The notes beneath the pieces are model-generated. The model worked only from the letters and a program-made list of their open reading frames with translations. It did not search any database and had not been told where the DNA came from. DNA of 64,000 nucleotides. Origin: Listeria booriae. GTDB taxonomy: Bacteria; Bacillota; Bacilli; Lactobacillales; Listeriaceae. Positions 16,694-25,406 of this stretch are shown here, piece by piece (positions within the stretch are counted from its first letter, which is position 1; each line of letters starts with the position of its first letter). Made by a program: the position numbers and the translations under genes. The stretch is taken from assembly GCF_000766865.1 (NCBI RefSeq), contig NZ_JNFA01000004.1, forward strand, positions 1 to 64,000, given 5' to 3'.

Positions 16694-17845
16694 TCATTTC
16701 AATTCGAATTTCGGAACTTCTAAAAAATTAGAAATCGTAACAACCGCTGCACCGAATAAAATGGCTTCTTCGCCAAGTTGGGCGGTTTTTAGTTCGATAT
16801 TTTGCGCAGTCAGGCGTGGTAATCGTTCTTTGATTTGCTCTGGAAAACTTGGAATAAGTCGGCTGATTTCGCTGTGAATCGCAATGACTTTCGGGTTGTA
16901 GAGCGCAATCGTGTTGTGAACGGCGATTGTGAGGTAGTCAATCATGTTGTCGATGAGTTGAATAGCTTGGCGATTTTTTGCGACATATGCGCGATATAAA
17001 TCTGGAATAATCGCTTCGGGATTGCCCGAAATCTCACGGAATGCTTCTAAAATCACTTTCTCTGAACTATACGTTTCCAAACAACCGTGTCCGCCGCAAG
17101 AGCAGGGGTTGCCGTTAATATGAACAATCATGTGACCAATCTCGCCGCTGAGCCCGTTTTCGCCAGTGTAAAGCGTGTCGTTCATAATGATACCAGCGCC
17201 AAGACCCGCGTGAATGCTGATGCCGACAAGATTATGGTACGCATTGTTCTTAGCATGTTCACTAAGGGCAAGCAAATTCGCTTCGTTTTCAATCAAAATC
17301 GGAAAATCAAAATGTTGCGCCAGTTCAGAAGCCAGCGGGAAATCGGCAAAATCATAGGCCGGTGTGAACGTAATCCAATTATTTTGCACAACACCATGAA
17401 TCGCGATAGTCATACCGATGACGCCAAAAGGTGATTTTGGAAGCTTGGCGGTGATTTCTTGTATAATCGTGACTAAATCAGCGGTAATCGTGTTTTTTTC
17501 GATGGTTCGAAAGGGGAGAAGTTTCCGATTTCGGGTCGAACCGTCGAGATAGTGAATCATTGTATCTATGTAATCGTAGCCGATGTCAACGCTAATTGCG
17601 AACCCCGCGGCTTTGTTTAATTCAAGCATGATTGGCTTGCGGCCGCCTTGCGTGGTACTCTCACCGATGCCGACTTCTTGAATTAACTGTTGCTCGATAA
17701 GCGTTTTGACAATGGCGGAAACACTAGCTTTATTAAGACCAATTTTTTCAGAGAGGTTGGCGCGTGATAAAGGTCCTTCGTTGACGATAACGCTTAGCAC
17801 TGTGCGCTCATTTGTTTCTCTAATTCCTGTTCTGTTTGCAAACAT
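16694..17845 (-). CDS. xylR: ROK-family transcriptional repressor, XylR-like
   Basis: This 383-residue protein has an N-terminal winged helix-turn-helix (NEGPLSRANLSEKIGLNKASVSAIVKTLIEQQLI, about residues 17-51) and a ROK sugar-sensing domain. GHMIVHINGNPCSCGGHGCLETYSS carries the Cys-x-Cys-x2-x2-Cys zinc motif and the adjacent sugar-binding glutamate. It is divergent from the alpha-xylosidase gene, and a 27-bp XylR-type operator lies between them. By family knowledge it would repress the xyloside genes until xylose binds. AGGAGGTG precedes the ATG at 17845. The name is by context and similarity. Confidence 0.82.
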   Translation of the reverse strand: MFANRTGIRETNERTVLSVIVNEGPLSRANLSEKIGLNKASVSAIVKTLIEQQLIQEVGIGESTTQGGRKPIMLELNKAAGFAISVDIGYDYIDTMIHYLDGSTRNRKLLPFRTIEKNTITADLVTIIQEITAKLPKSPFGVIGMTIAIHGVVQNNWITFTPAYDFADFPLASELAQHFDFPILIENEANLLALSEHAKNNAYHNLVGISIHAGLGAGIIMNDTLYTGENGLSGEIGHMIVHINGNPCSCGGHGCLETYSSEKVILEAFREISGNPEAIIPDLYRAYVAKNRQAIQLIDNMIDYLTIAVHNTIALYNPKVIAIHSEISRLIPSFPEQIKERLPRLTAQNIELKTAQLGEEAILFGAAVVTISNFLEVPKFELK

Positions 17846-17865
17846 GACGACACCTCCTGTTACTC

Positions 17866-17895
17866 ATTGTAGCGGTTAACGATAGCTTTGTCCAA
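17866..17895 (-). promoter_or_regulatory. Promoter of the ROK regulator gene
   Basis: On the minus strand TTGGAC (17895-17890), 18 bases, TACAAT (17871-17866). It is 55 bases away from the xylosidase promoter in the opposite direction. Confidence 0.6.
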
Positions 17896-17910
17896 TGTGC
17901 AAAATAGAAA

Positions 17911-17925
17911 AGTAAGCGCTTGACA
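17911..17925. promoter_or_regulatory. CcpA catabolite-responsive (cre) site
   Basis: AGTAAGCGCTTGACA matches the cre core GTAAGCGCTT and overlaps the -35 box of the xylosidase promoter, so CcpA binding would block transcription when glucose is present. Confidence 0.65.
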
Positions 17926-17948
17926 AAACAAAGTTGCCGTATTATTAT
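17920..17948 (+). promoter_or_regulatory. Promoter of the alpha-xylosidase/symporter operon
   Basis: Consensus TTGACA (17920-17925), a 17-base spacer and TATTAT (17943-17948). It is sandwiched between the cre site and the XylR-type operator. Confidence 0.75.
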
Positions 17949-17953
17949 GATGT

Positions 17954-17980
17954 TAGTTAGTTTATTATGCTAACGAACTA
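17954..17980. promoter_or_regulatory. XylR-type operator (27-bp inverted repeat)
   Basis: The half-sites TAGTT-n-GTT and AAC-n-AACTA are separated by 9 bases and lie just downstream of the -10 box. This fits the known layout of XylR operators and the divergent ROK gene. Confidence 0.75.
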
Positions 17981-17992
17981 GGAGGGACGAAA

Positions 17993-20260
17993 ATGAAATT
18001 TACTGATGGTATTTGGCTCGTAAAAGAAGGCTTCGAGATTCAAAACCCTAAAGAAGTATTCGATTATGAATTGAAAGCGGATTCACTAAAAATTCACGCA
18101 CCATTTAAAAAAATTAAAACACGTGGTGACACCTTAAACCTTGGCTTGATGACAACGGAAATCCATTCGCCACGAGAAGATGTGATGACGATTCGTTTAA
18201 CGCATCACGACGGTAGCACAACGAAGTCACCAGCTTTTCCAGTAGAAGATGAGCACGTTGCTTTGAAATCTAGCGAAACAGCCGGCGACATTACGGTAAG
18301 CTCAGGCGATTTGCGCGTCGTTATTAACAAAGAGAATTACGCGTTAACATTTTACGGGAAAGACCAATTTTTGACGAAATCAGACGTGAATGGGCAAGGC
18401 TACATCACTTCGTCATCGCAAAATTACATACGGGAACGGCTTGACTTAGGCGTTGGCGAGAACATTTATGGCCTTGGCGAACGCTTCACCAATTTCGTGA
18501 AAAATGGACAAACCGTTGACATTTGGAATAAAGACGGCGGCACAAGTAGCGACCAGTCCTACAAAAACGTCCCATTTTTCGTTAGCAATAAAGGGTACGG
18601 CGTATTTGTGAATCATCCGGAAAACGTATCGTTTGAAGTCGGCTCCGAGCATGTTTCCAAAAATCAATTTAGCGTAGCGGGCGAAAGACTGGAATACATT
18701 CTTATTTACGGTCCAAGCATGGAAGAAATTTTGCGGAAGTATACGGATTTGATGGGTAAACCAGCATTGCCGCCAGCTTGGTCGTTCGGGCTTTGGCTGA
18801 GCACATCGTTTTGCACGGACTACGATGAAGAGACGGTGAACAGCTTTATCGATGGCATGAAAGACCGCGATATTCCGCTAGACGTTTTCCATTTTGATTG
18901 TTTCTGGATGAAGGATTTCGAATGGTGCAATTTCGAGTGGGACAAGCGCGTGTTCCCCGAGCCTGAAAAAATGTTGGCGAAACTAAAAGCGAAAGGTCTT
19001 AAAATTTGCGTGTGGATCAACCCGTACATCGCGCAGAAATCCGCATTGTTCGCGGAAGGTAAAGAACATGGCTACTTCATTAAAAATCGAGACGGCTCCG
19101 TGTGGCAATGGGATTTATGGCAAGGCGGCCAGGCCATTGTTGACTTCACCAATCCAGACGCATGTGCTTGGTATCGCGCAAAGTTGAGCGCTTTAATTGA
19201 TATGGGCGTAGACAGCTTCAAAACCGATTTCGGTGAACGAATCCCGACTGACGTCCAGTATTTCGACGGCTCCGACCCAGAAAAAATGCACAACTATTAC
19301 GCGTATCAATATAACGAAGTCGTTTTTGACTTATTAAAAGAGAAGAAAGGCGAGCAAGAAGCCGTGCTATTCGCTAGATCCGCAACAGCCGGTTCGCAGA
19401 AATTCCCAGTACATTGGGGCGGTGACTGCTTGTCCACGTACAGCTCGATGGCAGAATCATTACGTGGCGGCTTATCGTTCATGCTATCAGGATTCAGCTT
19501 CTGGAGCCATGACATCGGCGGATTTGAAGAAGGCGCGACACCAGACATTTACAAACGCTGGACCCAATTCGGCCTACTTTCTTCGCACAGCCGCTACCAC
19601 GGAAACGTCGAGTACCGCGTACCATGGATTTTCGACGAAGAAGCAGTAGACGTGACCCGCAAATTTACAAAACTAAAAATGCGCCTCATGCCATACCTGT
19701 TCAAACAAGCCGTAACGGCGCATAAAGAAGGCGTTCCAGTTATGCGACCAATGGTATTAGCTTACACCGAAGACCCAGCCGCCGCAACGCTAGACCGCCA
19801 ATACATGCTAGGCGAGAACCTGCTAGTAGCCCCAATTTTTAATGACCAAGGTCAAGCCGAGTTCTACCTTCCAAAAGGAAAATGGACGAACATCCTGACC
19901 GAGCAAGTTTACGACGGCGGCCAATGGGTTTCCGAACACCACGACTACATGAGCCTGCCACTTTTAGCAAAAGAAAACAGCATTATCGTTCATGGCGCCG
20001 AAGAAAATCACGCCGAATACGACTATGCCGAAAAACCAGCCATTCACATCTACGGCTTCGAAAATGACGGTTCCGAAGCAAACACAAGCATTTATCAAGC
20101 AACCGGCCGACAAAAAGCAACCATCCAAGTCCAAAACAAAAACAACGAAGTCACCGTCCAAACAGAAGGCCTAACAGAATACACCATCATTTGGCACAAG
20201 CAACACAACCCAGCAACAAAAACCTACGAAACAACCGAAAAAACAATCAAATTATCATAA
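17993..20260 (+). CDS. GH31 alpha-xylosidase (YicI/XylQ type)
   Basis: This is a 755-residue cytoplasmic glycosidase without a signal peptide, near the 750-790 length of YicI. DSFKTDFGERIPTDV holds the nucleophile Asp412. HWGGDC holds the acid/base Asp478, followed by SSMAESLRGGLSFMLSGFSFWSHDIGGFE, the alpha-xylosidase version of the active site. It would release xylose from the non-reducing end of isoprimeverose or xyloglucan oligosaccharides taken up by the symporter at 20318. AGGAGGG lies 8 bases before ATG. Control is by cre and the XylR operator upstream. The gene order is like the xyl cluster known in lactobacilli. Confidence 0.9.
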   Translation: MKFTDGIWLVKEGFEIQNPKEVFDYELKADSLKIHAPFKKIKTRGDTLNLGLMTTEIHSPREDVMTIRLTHHDGSTTKSPAFPVEDEHVALKSSETAGDITVSSGDLRVVINKENYALTFYGKDQFLTKSDVNGQGYITSSSQNYIRERLDLGVGENIYGLGERFTNFVKNGQTVDIWNKDGGTSSDQSYKNVPFFVSNKGYGVFVNHPENVSFEVGSEHVSKNQFSVAGERLEYILIYGPSMEEILRKYTDLMGKPALPPAWSFGLWLSTSFCTDYDEETVNSFIDGMKDRDIPLDVFHFDCFWMKDFEWCNFEWDKRVFPEPEKMLAKLKAKGLKICVWINPYIAQKSALFAEGKEHGYFIKNRDGSVWQWDLWQGGQAIVDFTNPDACAWYRAKLSALIDMGVDSFKTDFGERIPTDVQYFDGSDPEKMHNYYAYQYNEVVFDLLKEKKGEQEAVLFARSATAGSQKFPVHWGGDCLSTYSSMAESLRGGLSFMLSGFSFWSHDIGGFEEGATPDIYKRWTQFGLLSSHSRYHGNVEYRVPWIFDEEAVDVTRKFTKLKMRLMPYLFKQAVTAHKEGVPVMRPMVLAYTEDPAAATLDRQYMLGENLLVAPIFNDQGQAEFYLPKGKWTNILTEQVYDGGQWVSEHHDYMSLPLLAKENSIIVHGAEENHAEYDYAEKPAIHIYGFENDGSEANTSIYQATGRQKATIQVQNKNNEVTVQTEGLTEYTIIWHKQHNPATKTYETTEKTIKLS

Positions 20261-20263
20261 AAA

Positions 20264-20302
20264 CTAATGTTCCTATTCCAGAGATGAGGATAGGAACATT
20301 AG
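20264..20302 (+). other. 13-bp perfect hairpin between the xylosidase and symporter genes
   Basis: CTAATGTTCCTAT (20264-20276) pairs exactly with ATAGGAACATTAG (20290-20302) and there is no T-run. It probably adjusts mRNA stability or readthrough between the two genes rather than ending transcription. Confidence 0.6.
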
Positions 20303-20317
20303 AAAGGTGGAATTTTT

Positions 20318-21703
20318 ATGGAGGCAACAGGAAGAATGACGGCAGAACAACCATTGAAAGCGATGGTGCCGTGGAAAGAAAGAATTAGTTATGGTTTAAG
20401 TGATACCGCATGTAATCTCGCATTTCAAGTAATTTCAACCTATTTAATGTTTTTCTACACAGACGTATACGGAATTAGCGCCGCAGCAGTCGGGACCTTA
20501 TTTCTAGTCGCGCGTGTTATCGATGCTTTTGACGGACCAATCATTGGTATTTTCATCGACCGCACCAACACGCGATGGGGAAAAAGCCGCCCGTTCTTCC
20601 TTTGGTTCGCCATTCCTTTTGGCTTAATGTGCGTACTAACTTTCACCACACCAGGCTTTGGCGACGCAGGCAAAATCGCATGGGCATACGTCACCTATAT
20701 TCTAGTAGGTATTTTATATTCTTGCGTGAACTTGCCAATCACATCGATTTTACCAAGCTTAACCAATAATCCAAAAGAAAGAACCGTCCTTGGAACTGTG
20801 CGTCAATTCGGCGGCACACTCGGACAAATTATCGTAACCGTTTTCACATTACCAATCGTAGCAGCACTCGGAAAAGGCAACGACCAAAAAGGCTTTTTCC
20901 TAACGATTTTAATATTTTCGATCATCGCGGTCGTATTATTACTTAACACGTTCTTCAACACAAAAGAACGCATCGAAAACGTCCAAAAAGTTGTGCGCGT
21001 AAAAGACAGCGTCAAAGCAATGAAGCGCAACTGGCCGTGGATCATCATGATTTTGATGAACTTCATTTATTGGATGGCAATGACGATGAAAAACCAGACA
21101 ACCGTGTATTTCTTCAAATATAACTTAGGTCGCGAAGACTTAGTACCAATGATTATGGCGCTAGCATTCGGCTCCCTGCTAACCTTACTAATGACCCCAG
21201 CCGTAGCCGGAAAACTAGGCAAACGAAACACAATGGTCGGCGGACTTATTTTAGCCATTATCGGACAAGTCATTATGGGCGTTGGTGCACATAGCCTGAG
21301 CGTTCCAATCATCATCGTCGGCGTTGTCATTAATGCCTTCGGAACAGGCTTCATCTCAGGACTTCTTTCTGTTATGCTTGCCGACACTGTCGATTACGGC
21401 GAATGGAAAAGCGGCGTTCGTGCCCAAGGTTTATTAACATCCGCATCAAGCTTCGGCGCGAAGTTCGGAATGGGAATCGGTGGTGCCATGACAGCAGGAA
21501 TTTTAGCAGCAGGAGGTTACCAAGCCAATAAAACCCAAACAGCCGCAGCACTTCAATCCATCGAATTCAACTTTATCTGGATACCAATTATCGGTTTCGT
21601 CATCGCAGGAATCGCACTGTTCTTCTACAAAGCCGACAAACTCGAAAAAATGTACTTAGTTGAACTAGCAGAACGCAATAAAAAACTAACAAATCAACAA
21701 TAA
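20318..21703 (+). CDS. GPH-family (glycoside-pentoside-hexuronide:cation) sugar symporter, XylP-like
   Basis: This 461-residue protein with about 12 helices belongs to the GPH branch of the MFS. It begins WKERISYGLSDTACNLAFQVISTYLMFFYTDVYGISAAAVGTLFLVARVIDAFDGPIIGIFIDRT, which contains the family's conserved Asp-rich helix 2 motif (ARVIDAFDGPIIG). It also has YGEWKSGVRAQG near residue 370. It imports a glycoside with a cation. Adjacency to an alpha-xylosidase and a XylR-type repressor makes isoprimeverose or another alpha-xyloside the best guess. GAAAGGTGG precedes the ATG. A terminator follows. Confidence 0.88.
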   Translation: MEATGRMTAEQPLKAMVPWKERISYGLSDTACNLAFQVISTYLMFFYTDVYGISAAAVGTLFLVARVIDAFDGPIIGIFIDRTNTRWGKSRPFFLWFAIPFGLMCVLTFTTPGFGDAGKIAWAYVTYILVGILYSCVNLPITSILPSLTNNPKERTVLGTVRQFGGTLGQIIVTVFTLPIVAALGKGNDQKGFFLTILIFSIIAVVLLLNTFFNTKERIENVQKVVRVKDSVKAMKRNWPWIIMILMNFIYWMAMTMKNQTTVYFFKYNLGREDLVPMIMALAFGSLLTLLMTPAVAGKLGKRNTMVGGLILAIIGQVIMGVGAHSLSVPIIIVGVVINAFGTGFISGLLSVMLADTVDYGEWKSGVRAQGLLTSASSFGAKFGMGIGGAMTAGILAAGGYQANKTQTAAALQSIEFNFIWIPIIGFVIAGIALFFYKADKLEKMYLVELAERNKKLTNQQ

Positions 21704-21708
21704 AAAGA

Positions 21709-21776
21709 AGCCGTTCCTCACCAAATCTCGTCCTAATTACCAGGAGGAGATTCGATGAGAAACGGCTCTTGTTTTT
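21709..21776 (+). terminator. Terminator of the xyloside operon
   Basis: AGCCGTT plus CTCA and ATCTC segments pair with GAGAT, TGAG and AACGGCT across a loop, and GTTTTTAATT follows. A very small frame of 16 codons (21779-21829, minus) lies next to it, but nothing else is found before the ClC gene at 22004. Confidence 0.7.
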
Positions 21777-22003
21777 AATTATTTTACCTGTGCTTCAATG
21801 GATAAAGGAGTTAAGCCAGAATCATTCACTATCCCCTCTCATCTCTACTATGTATGAGCTAAACAAAAGCTGTTAAAAAAAGTATACCACATAATTATAT
21901 CTAAAATTATGAAGAATTCGACAATTTATTCAGGAAAAATATAAAAAAACTGTACATTTTACACGTTCAATAAAAAAATGGCACCGGAGCACCATTTCTT
22001 ATT

Positions 22004-23224
22004 TTATGCAGTTGTTGCTGTCTTTTTAAACCATTGCCGACTAACGAGAAATGCTGTAATGAGAATAAAAGGAAAGAACTGTAATGGGAAGATGAATAGC
22101 AAAATCGAACTCGTTAAAAGTGGACTACCAACGATTTTCGTGCAACTAGCTGCGGCAAAAATAGTAATCAAGAAAGCGACTGGCGAATCTAACCACCAAG
22201 TAGCCACATAACCCATAGCACAACTCGTGAATAGCGCTGGGAAAATCATTCCGCCTTTCCAGCCACTTTGCATACAAAGCCCAACAAGTACAGGTTTTAG
22301 CATACCTAAAGCAAGTAAAAATAATACAGAATAGTCATCGATGTTAGATGTTAATTCGACTAGTTGATGTTCCCCAGAGAATAGGAAAAAGTGTGAGAAC
22401 ATCCCAAACACGCCGATACTAGCACCGCCAATCAACGCTAGTATCCACTTATTAGAAATAGGTTTTAGCAGCTTAGTAATAATTTTTTGAACAAATAGGA
22501 AGTACATGCCAAAAAGTAAGCCAACAATTAGTGCCGGAATGTAGAGAGCAGCATCCAGCCAAGACCAATCCGTATCCGGTAAGCGAATCGCAAACACGCT
22601 TTTAGGAATAGGAAGTACTCCTTTTATATAAATAAATGTGGCCAATGCAGTAACGGAAATTAAAATAGACAACACTAGTTTTGACCATTTCGGCATTTTT
22701 TTTCTATTTATATCTTCATCTAAATTCTCAGCAAGACCGTTAAATGGAGCCAGAAAGATAACGGAAAGTATCGCTCCAACACCGAGACTAATCATTTCTT
22801 CTTTTCTTTGCACAGTCAACTTCATATGATCGATAACCCACGTTGTGATACCACCGACAATCCCGATTAAAGCAGCTTCTGGACCTAAACTTGCTCCGAA
22901 CGAAAGAATAACCCAAGCTGCTAAAATAGTATACAGTAAGCGATTTTTATATTCGATACGACCAGTTTTACGCATTTCTGCCATGTTTTCATGCATCGTG
23001 TAGGGGAAAGGACCGAGCTTCGTTTGAATCGCCCCAACAGCAACTCCGCCAATTAACCCTATGATTAATGGATAATAAATGGGCGCATGTATTTGGTCCG
23101 GAAATTCTGTCCAAATAAAATCGATTGAAATTTGAATAAGTGCTAAGAACAATGCTGCAATCGCCCCAATGGCAATCCCAAGAATAATTGTATATGTAAT
23201 AAAAGCGATGGATAGTTTTTTCAT
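22004..23224 (-). CDS. ClC-like (voltage-gated chloride channel family) membrane protein
   Basis: This 406-residue membrane protein has about 10-12 helices. SFGASLGPEAALIG (about residues 107-120) matches the ClC filter region with the gating glutamate in GPE. The usual GSGIP filter motif is not present: LGPFPYTMHE stands at that position, so the central chloride-coordinating serine is missing. It may carry another anion or work differently. It is about 40-60 residues shorter than canonical EriC and lacks a CBS domain. Its start follows AAAAGGGAGCG. It is monocistronic and not obviously linked to its neighbours. Confidence 0.78.
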   Translation of the reverse strand: MKKLSIAFITYTIILGIAIGAIAALFLALIQISIDFIWTEFPDQIHAPIYYPLIIGLIGGVAVGAIQTKLGPFPYTMHENMAEMRKTGRIEYKNRLLYTILAAWVILSFGASLGPEAALIGIVGGITTWVIDHMKLTVQRKEEMISLGVGAILSVIFLAPFNGLAENLDEDINRKKMPKWSKLVLSILISVTALATFIYIKGVLPIPKSVFAIRLPDTDWSWLDAALYIPALIVGLLFGMYFLFVQKIITKLLKPISNKWILALIGGASIGVFGMFSHFFLFSGEHQLVELTSNIDDYSVLFLLALGMLKPVLVGLCMQSGWKGGMIFPALFTSCAMGYVATWWLDSPVAFLITIFAAASCTKIVGSPLLTSSILLFIFPLQFFPFILITAFLVSRQWFKKTATTA

Positions 23225-23340
23225 GTTTGTCGCTCCCTTTTTTCTATATTGTTTGAATCAGACCGCTATGAAATATTTTACCCTAAAATGTAAGATATAA
23301 AACGATTGGCTAATCTGCCTTTAAAAATAATACTGTGAAT

Positions 23341-23831
23341 AGGCTGGGACAAACGGATCATATACAAGCTAGCTCAGCGGCTATAGCCCTTGAAAACGGA
23401 GAACTCACGAAATAGTAGATAATCCAGTGAATACGAGCAAATCAGGTACGTATGAGATAACATATGAAGTAACAGATAAAGAAGGAAATAAGGCGACGTT
23501 CACTCGCGTAGTTGTAGTAACAGAAGCGCCAGTCATCTCTGAAAAAACAGAAGTAAAAATGGAGCAACATGATGATTTCGATGTACTTGCAGACTTAAGT
23601 GTCAATGATAAAGAAGCTGGTAATATTACGAAACAAATCAAAATAGTGAGCAATAATATCCAAATCAGCAAACCAGACACATATAAAGTAATGGATAAGG
23701 ACGTAAGCAAAACACCAAAAGCAAATAATAAAGAACTGCCAAGAACAGGAGACAAGACGTCTCAAACGCTAAGCTGGTTCGGTTTAGCATGTATTGCTTT
23801 AGGAAGCCTATTATTCAGACGAAAAAAATAA
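23341..23831 (+). pseudogene. Truncated and frameshifted LPXTG surface protein (Ig-like domain plus sorting signal)
   Basis: The open frame 23394-23831 encodes IVDNPVNTSKSGTYEITYEVTD, the end of one bacterial Ig-like domain. A second domain follows, then the sorting signal LPRTGD, a hydrophobic helix and RRKK. No ribosome site or signal peptide precedes it. The missing start of the first domain (ASSAAIALENGELT) lies in the neighbouring frame from 23341 and ends at TAG 23413, so a single frameshift separates the two parts. The N-terminus of the ancestral internalin-like gene is gone. The break lies at a gctgggacaaa sequence related to the repeat at 11712. Confidence 0.75.
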
Positions 23832-23838
23832 ACAAATA

Positions 23839-23895
23839 AAAAATGACTACTATCAGTTTTGGGATAAACGTCCAAATTGATAGTAGTCATTTTTG
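23839..23895. terminator. Terminator after the LPXTG remnant, usable on both strands
   Basis: AAAATGACTACTATCA pairs with TGATAGTAGTCATTTT, with an A-run before and a T-run after the stem, so it can stop transcription from either side. Confidence 0.85.
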
Positions 23896-23996
23896 TTTGA
23901 TGTATGCGATTTTGAGCTAGAAGTCAAGGCAGATTTAATCAACTGTTGATATTTCCAGTCGCTGATCGGTCCAGTGAATTCTAGCCATTGATTCAC
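23853..23996 (-). pseudogene. Possible C-terminal remnant of an unidentified protein
   Basis: A 47-codon frame on the minus strand begins right after a stop (23997-23999) and reads like real protein (NQWLEFTGPISDWKYQQLIKSAL). It has no ribosome site and overlaps the terminator at its end. It could be the tail of a decayed gene left between the LPXTG remnant and the lipoprotein gene. The evidence is only the protein-like composition. Confidence 0.25.
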
Positions 23997-24034
23997 TTAG
24001 AAACGCAGCTTTTTTATAAGAAATGGTCCATGAG

Positions 24035-24601
24035 TTATTTACCAGACAATTTTAAATCCACTTGGTATTTTTTCGAATTAGTATCATTCACCTTAGCCTT
24101 ATCAGCCTCCGTGCTAACCGTCCATTCAAGTTTAGCCGTATCGATATTTTTTGCAGATTTCAGTGTTGGAACATAGAACATTAAAATCGCTTCTACGCTA
24201 CGCCCTTTATCGATAGCTGGTTCGATGTTTGTACTGCGCTCTTTAGAAATTTTGTATTCAGACTTTCCAATTGTCAATTTCGCCTCATTTAGAAAGGTTT
24301 GCATCGTTTGCTCCGACGTATTTTGTGTACGAAGTTTGATTCGAACGATTCCTTCATCTTTGATATCCGACGTTTTTATATTGGCATTATCCCGTTTAAC
24401 GACAGTCACAAGCAACACTTGCGATTTAAGACCTTTCCATTCGTCGCTCCAGTTTGGCGTGAAATATGCCTTTTCATCTTGAACAGCCGTATCAGCTTTT
24501 TTAGTCGTATCCGTTTTATCCGTTGCATTTGAATTACCACAGCCTGCTAATCCTGCTCCCAGAATCGCAAAACATAGTAGTAAAATGACACTTTTTCTCA
24601 T
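24035..24601 (-). CDS. Lipoprotein with DUF4352-like domain
   Basis: The precursor has 188 residues with a signal sequence (MRKSVILLLCFAILGAGLAGC) whose lipobox LAGC gives Cys21 for lipidation. A low-complexity Thr/Lys/Asp linker follows, then a beta-rich domain (VRIKLRTQNTSEQTMQTFLNEAKLTIGKSEYKIS ... VEAILMFYVPTLKSAKNIDTAKLEWTV) of the kind grouped as DUF4352. The function of these extracellular lipoproteins is unknown. AAAGGAGATTAG precedes the ATG at 24601. A second lipoprotein of this kind is at 47715, upstream of EPS locus 2. Confidence 0.75.
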   Translation of the reverse strand: MRKSVILLLCFAILGAGLAGCGNSNATDKTDTTKKADTAVQDEKAYFTPNWSDEWKGLKSQVLLVTVVKRDNANIKTSDIKDEGIVRIKLRTQNTSEQTMQTFLNEAKLTIGKSEYKISKERSTNIEPAIDKGRSVEAILMFYVPTLKSAKNIDTAKLEWTVSTEADKAKVNDTNSKKYQVDLKLSGK

Positions 24602-24753
24602 GTCTAATCTCCTTTAAATTGCTATTTTTTCGTCCTCTAACTTAAGTATAGAAGATACAAAAATAGTTTCAAGAAAGGCAGTTTAGGTTTTTGGAAAGAA
24701 GAAACTATTTTTTGTGACAGTTTGTTCACATTCTGATGAACGCGAACTAGAAG

Positions 24754-24783
24754 TTGAGAAAATGAAATCGAATGCGTTATAAT
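24754..24783 (+). promoter_or_regulatory. Promoter of the 24834 gene
   Basis: TTGAGA (24754-24759), an 18-base spacer and a perfect TATAAT (24778-24783), about 45 bases before the start codon. Confidence 0.7.
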
Positions 24784-24833
24784 AGTGAAAACATGAGCAA
24801 AAATGCATAAGTACATCACTAGAAAGGAGAAAC

Positions 24834-25319
24834 ATGCTAAAAAAGACATTACTAACTGTCGGAATCCTCTTCGCAGGCCTCTGCGCTTTTCTAGGAATCA
24901 CATGGCTAAAAGACACCTGGCCAATAGAAAGTACCTCTCTAAAAAACGAAGGAGTCGGCAAACTAGCTATCGGAATGGACGAATCACAAATAAGGCACTA
25001 TTATCCTGAAATCAGTGATGCAGGCAATTTTATCGTACATACAAAAACAAAAGAAATAATCTGCTTGGAGTTAAGCGATAAGATAGCCGGACAAAATTTT
25101 ACAACAAAAAGAGGAATCGGTATTGGCAGTAGCCTTGCAGATGTAAAACGAGAATATGGAACGAACTACAGACAAAAAAACACAGAACGCTACGGCAATC
25201 TCATTGAATTCCAAGATGACAAAACAAATCAAAAATTGGCATTCGGAATAGACTTGTCGAATGAGAAAGTAACCGTTGTGGTGTTGTTCGATTATAAGAA
25301 GTATAATTATCAATATTAA
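24834..25319 (+). CDS. Secreted or membrane-anchored protein with two BamE/SmpA-like repeats, function unknown
   Basis: The 161-residue protein has an N-terminal hydrophobic segment (residues 5-24) without a lipobox and without a clear cleavage site, so it may stay anchored. Two related blocks follow: GVGKLAIGMDESQIRHYYP and GIGIGSSLADVKREYG. The pattern G-I-x-(I/L)-G-x-(T/S)-x2-(E/D)-V-x3-Y-G is that of small outer-surface domains related to BamE/SmpA. I do not know a function. AGAAAGGAG precedes the ATG, with its own promoter, and a terminator follows. Confidence 0.6.
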   Translation: MLKKTLLTVGILFAGLCAFLGITWLKDTWPIESTSLKNEGVGKLAIGMDESQIRHYYPEISDAGNFIVHTKTKEIICLELSDKIAGQNFTTKRGIGIGSSLADVKREYGTNYRQKNTERYGNLIEFQDDKTNQKLAFGIDLSNEKVTVVVLFDYKKYNYQY

Positions 25320-25354
25320 CGTTTAAGTAAAAAAATCCAATAGAACCAAAACAA

Positions 25355-25400
25355 AAAGGCTGGAACAAGGAGCCATGCCACTCCAAACGTTCCAGCCTTT
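25355..25400. terminator. Convergent bidirectional terminator
   Basis: AAAGGCTGGAAC (25355-25366) pairs with GTTCCAGCCTTT (25389-25400). It lies between convergent genes at 24834 and 25407 and probably serves both. An inner GGAG/CTCC pairing extends the stem. Confidence 0.8.
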
Positions 25401-25406
25401 CCTATC

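Noticed and set aside
21779-21829. A 16-codon minus-strand frame (GTG start after GAGAGGGG) between the symporter and ClC genes
   Set aside because: It is very short, has no homologue that I recognise, and a stop lies right before it. It could be a decayed gene end, and there is no further evidence for a peptide.
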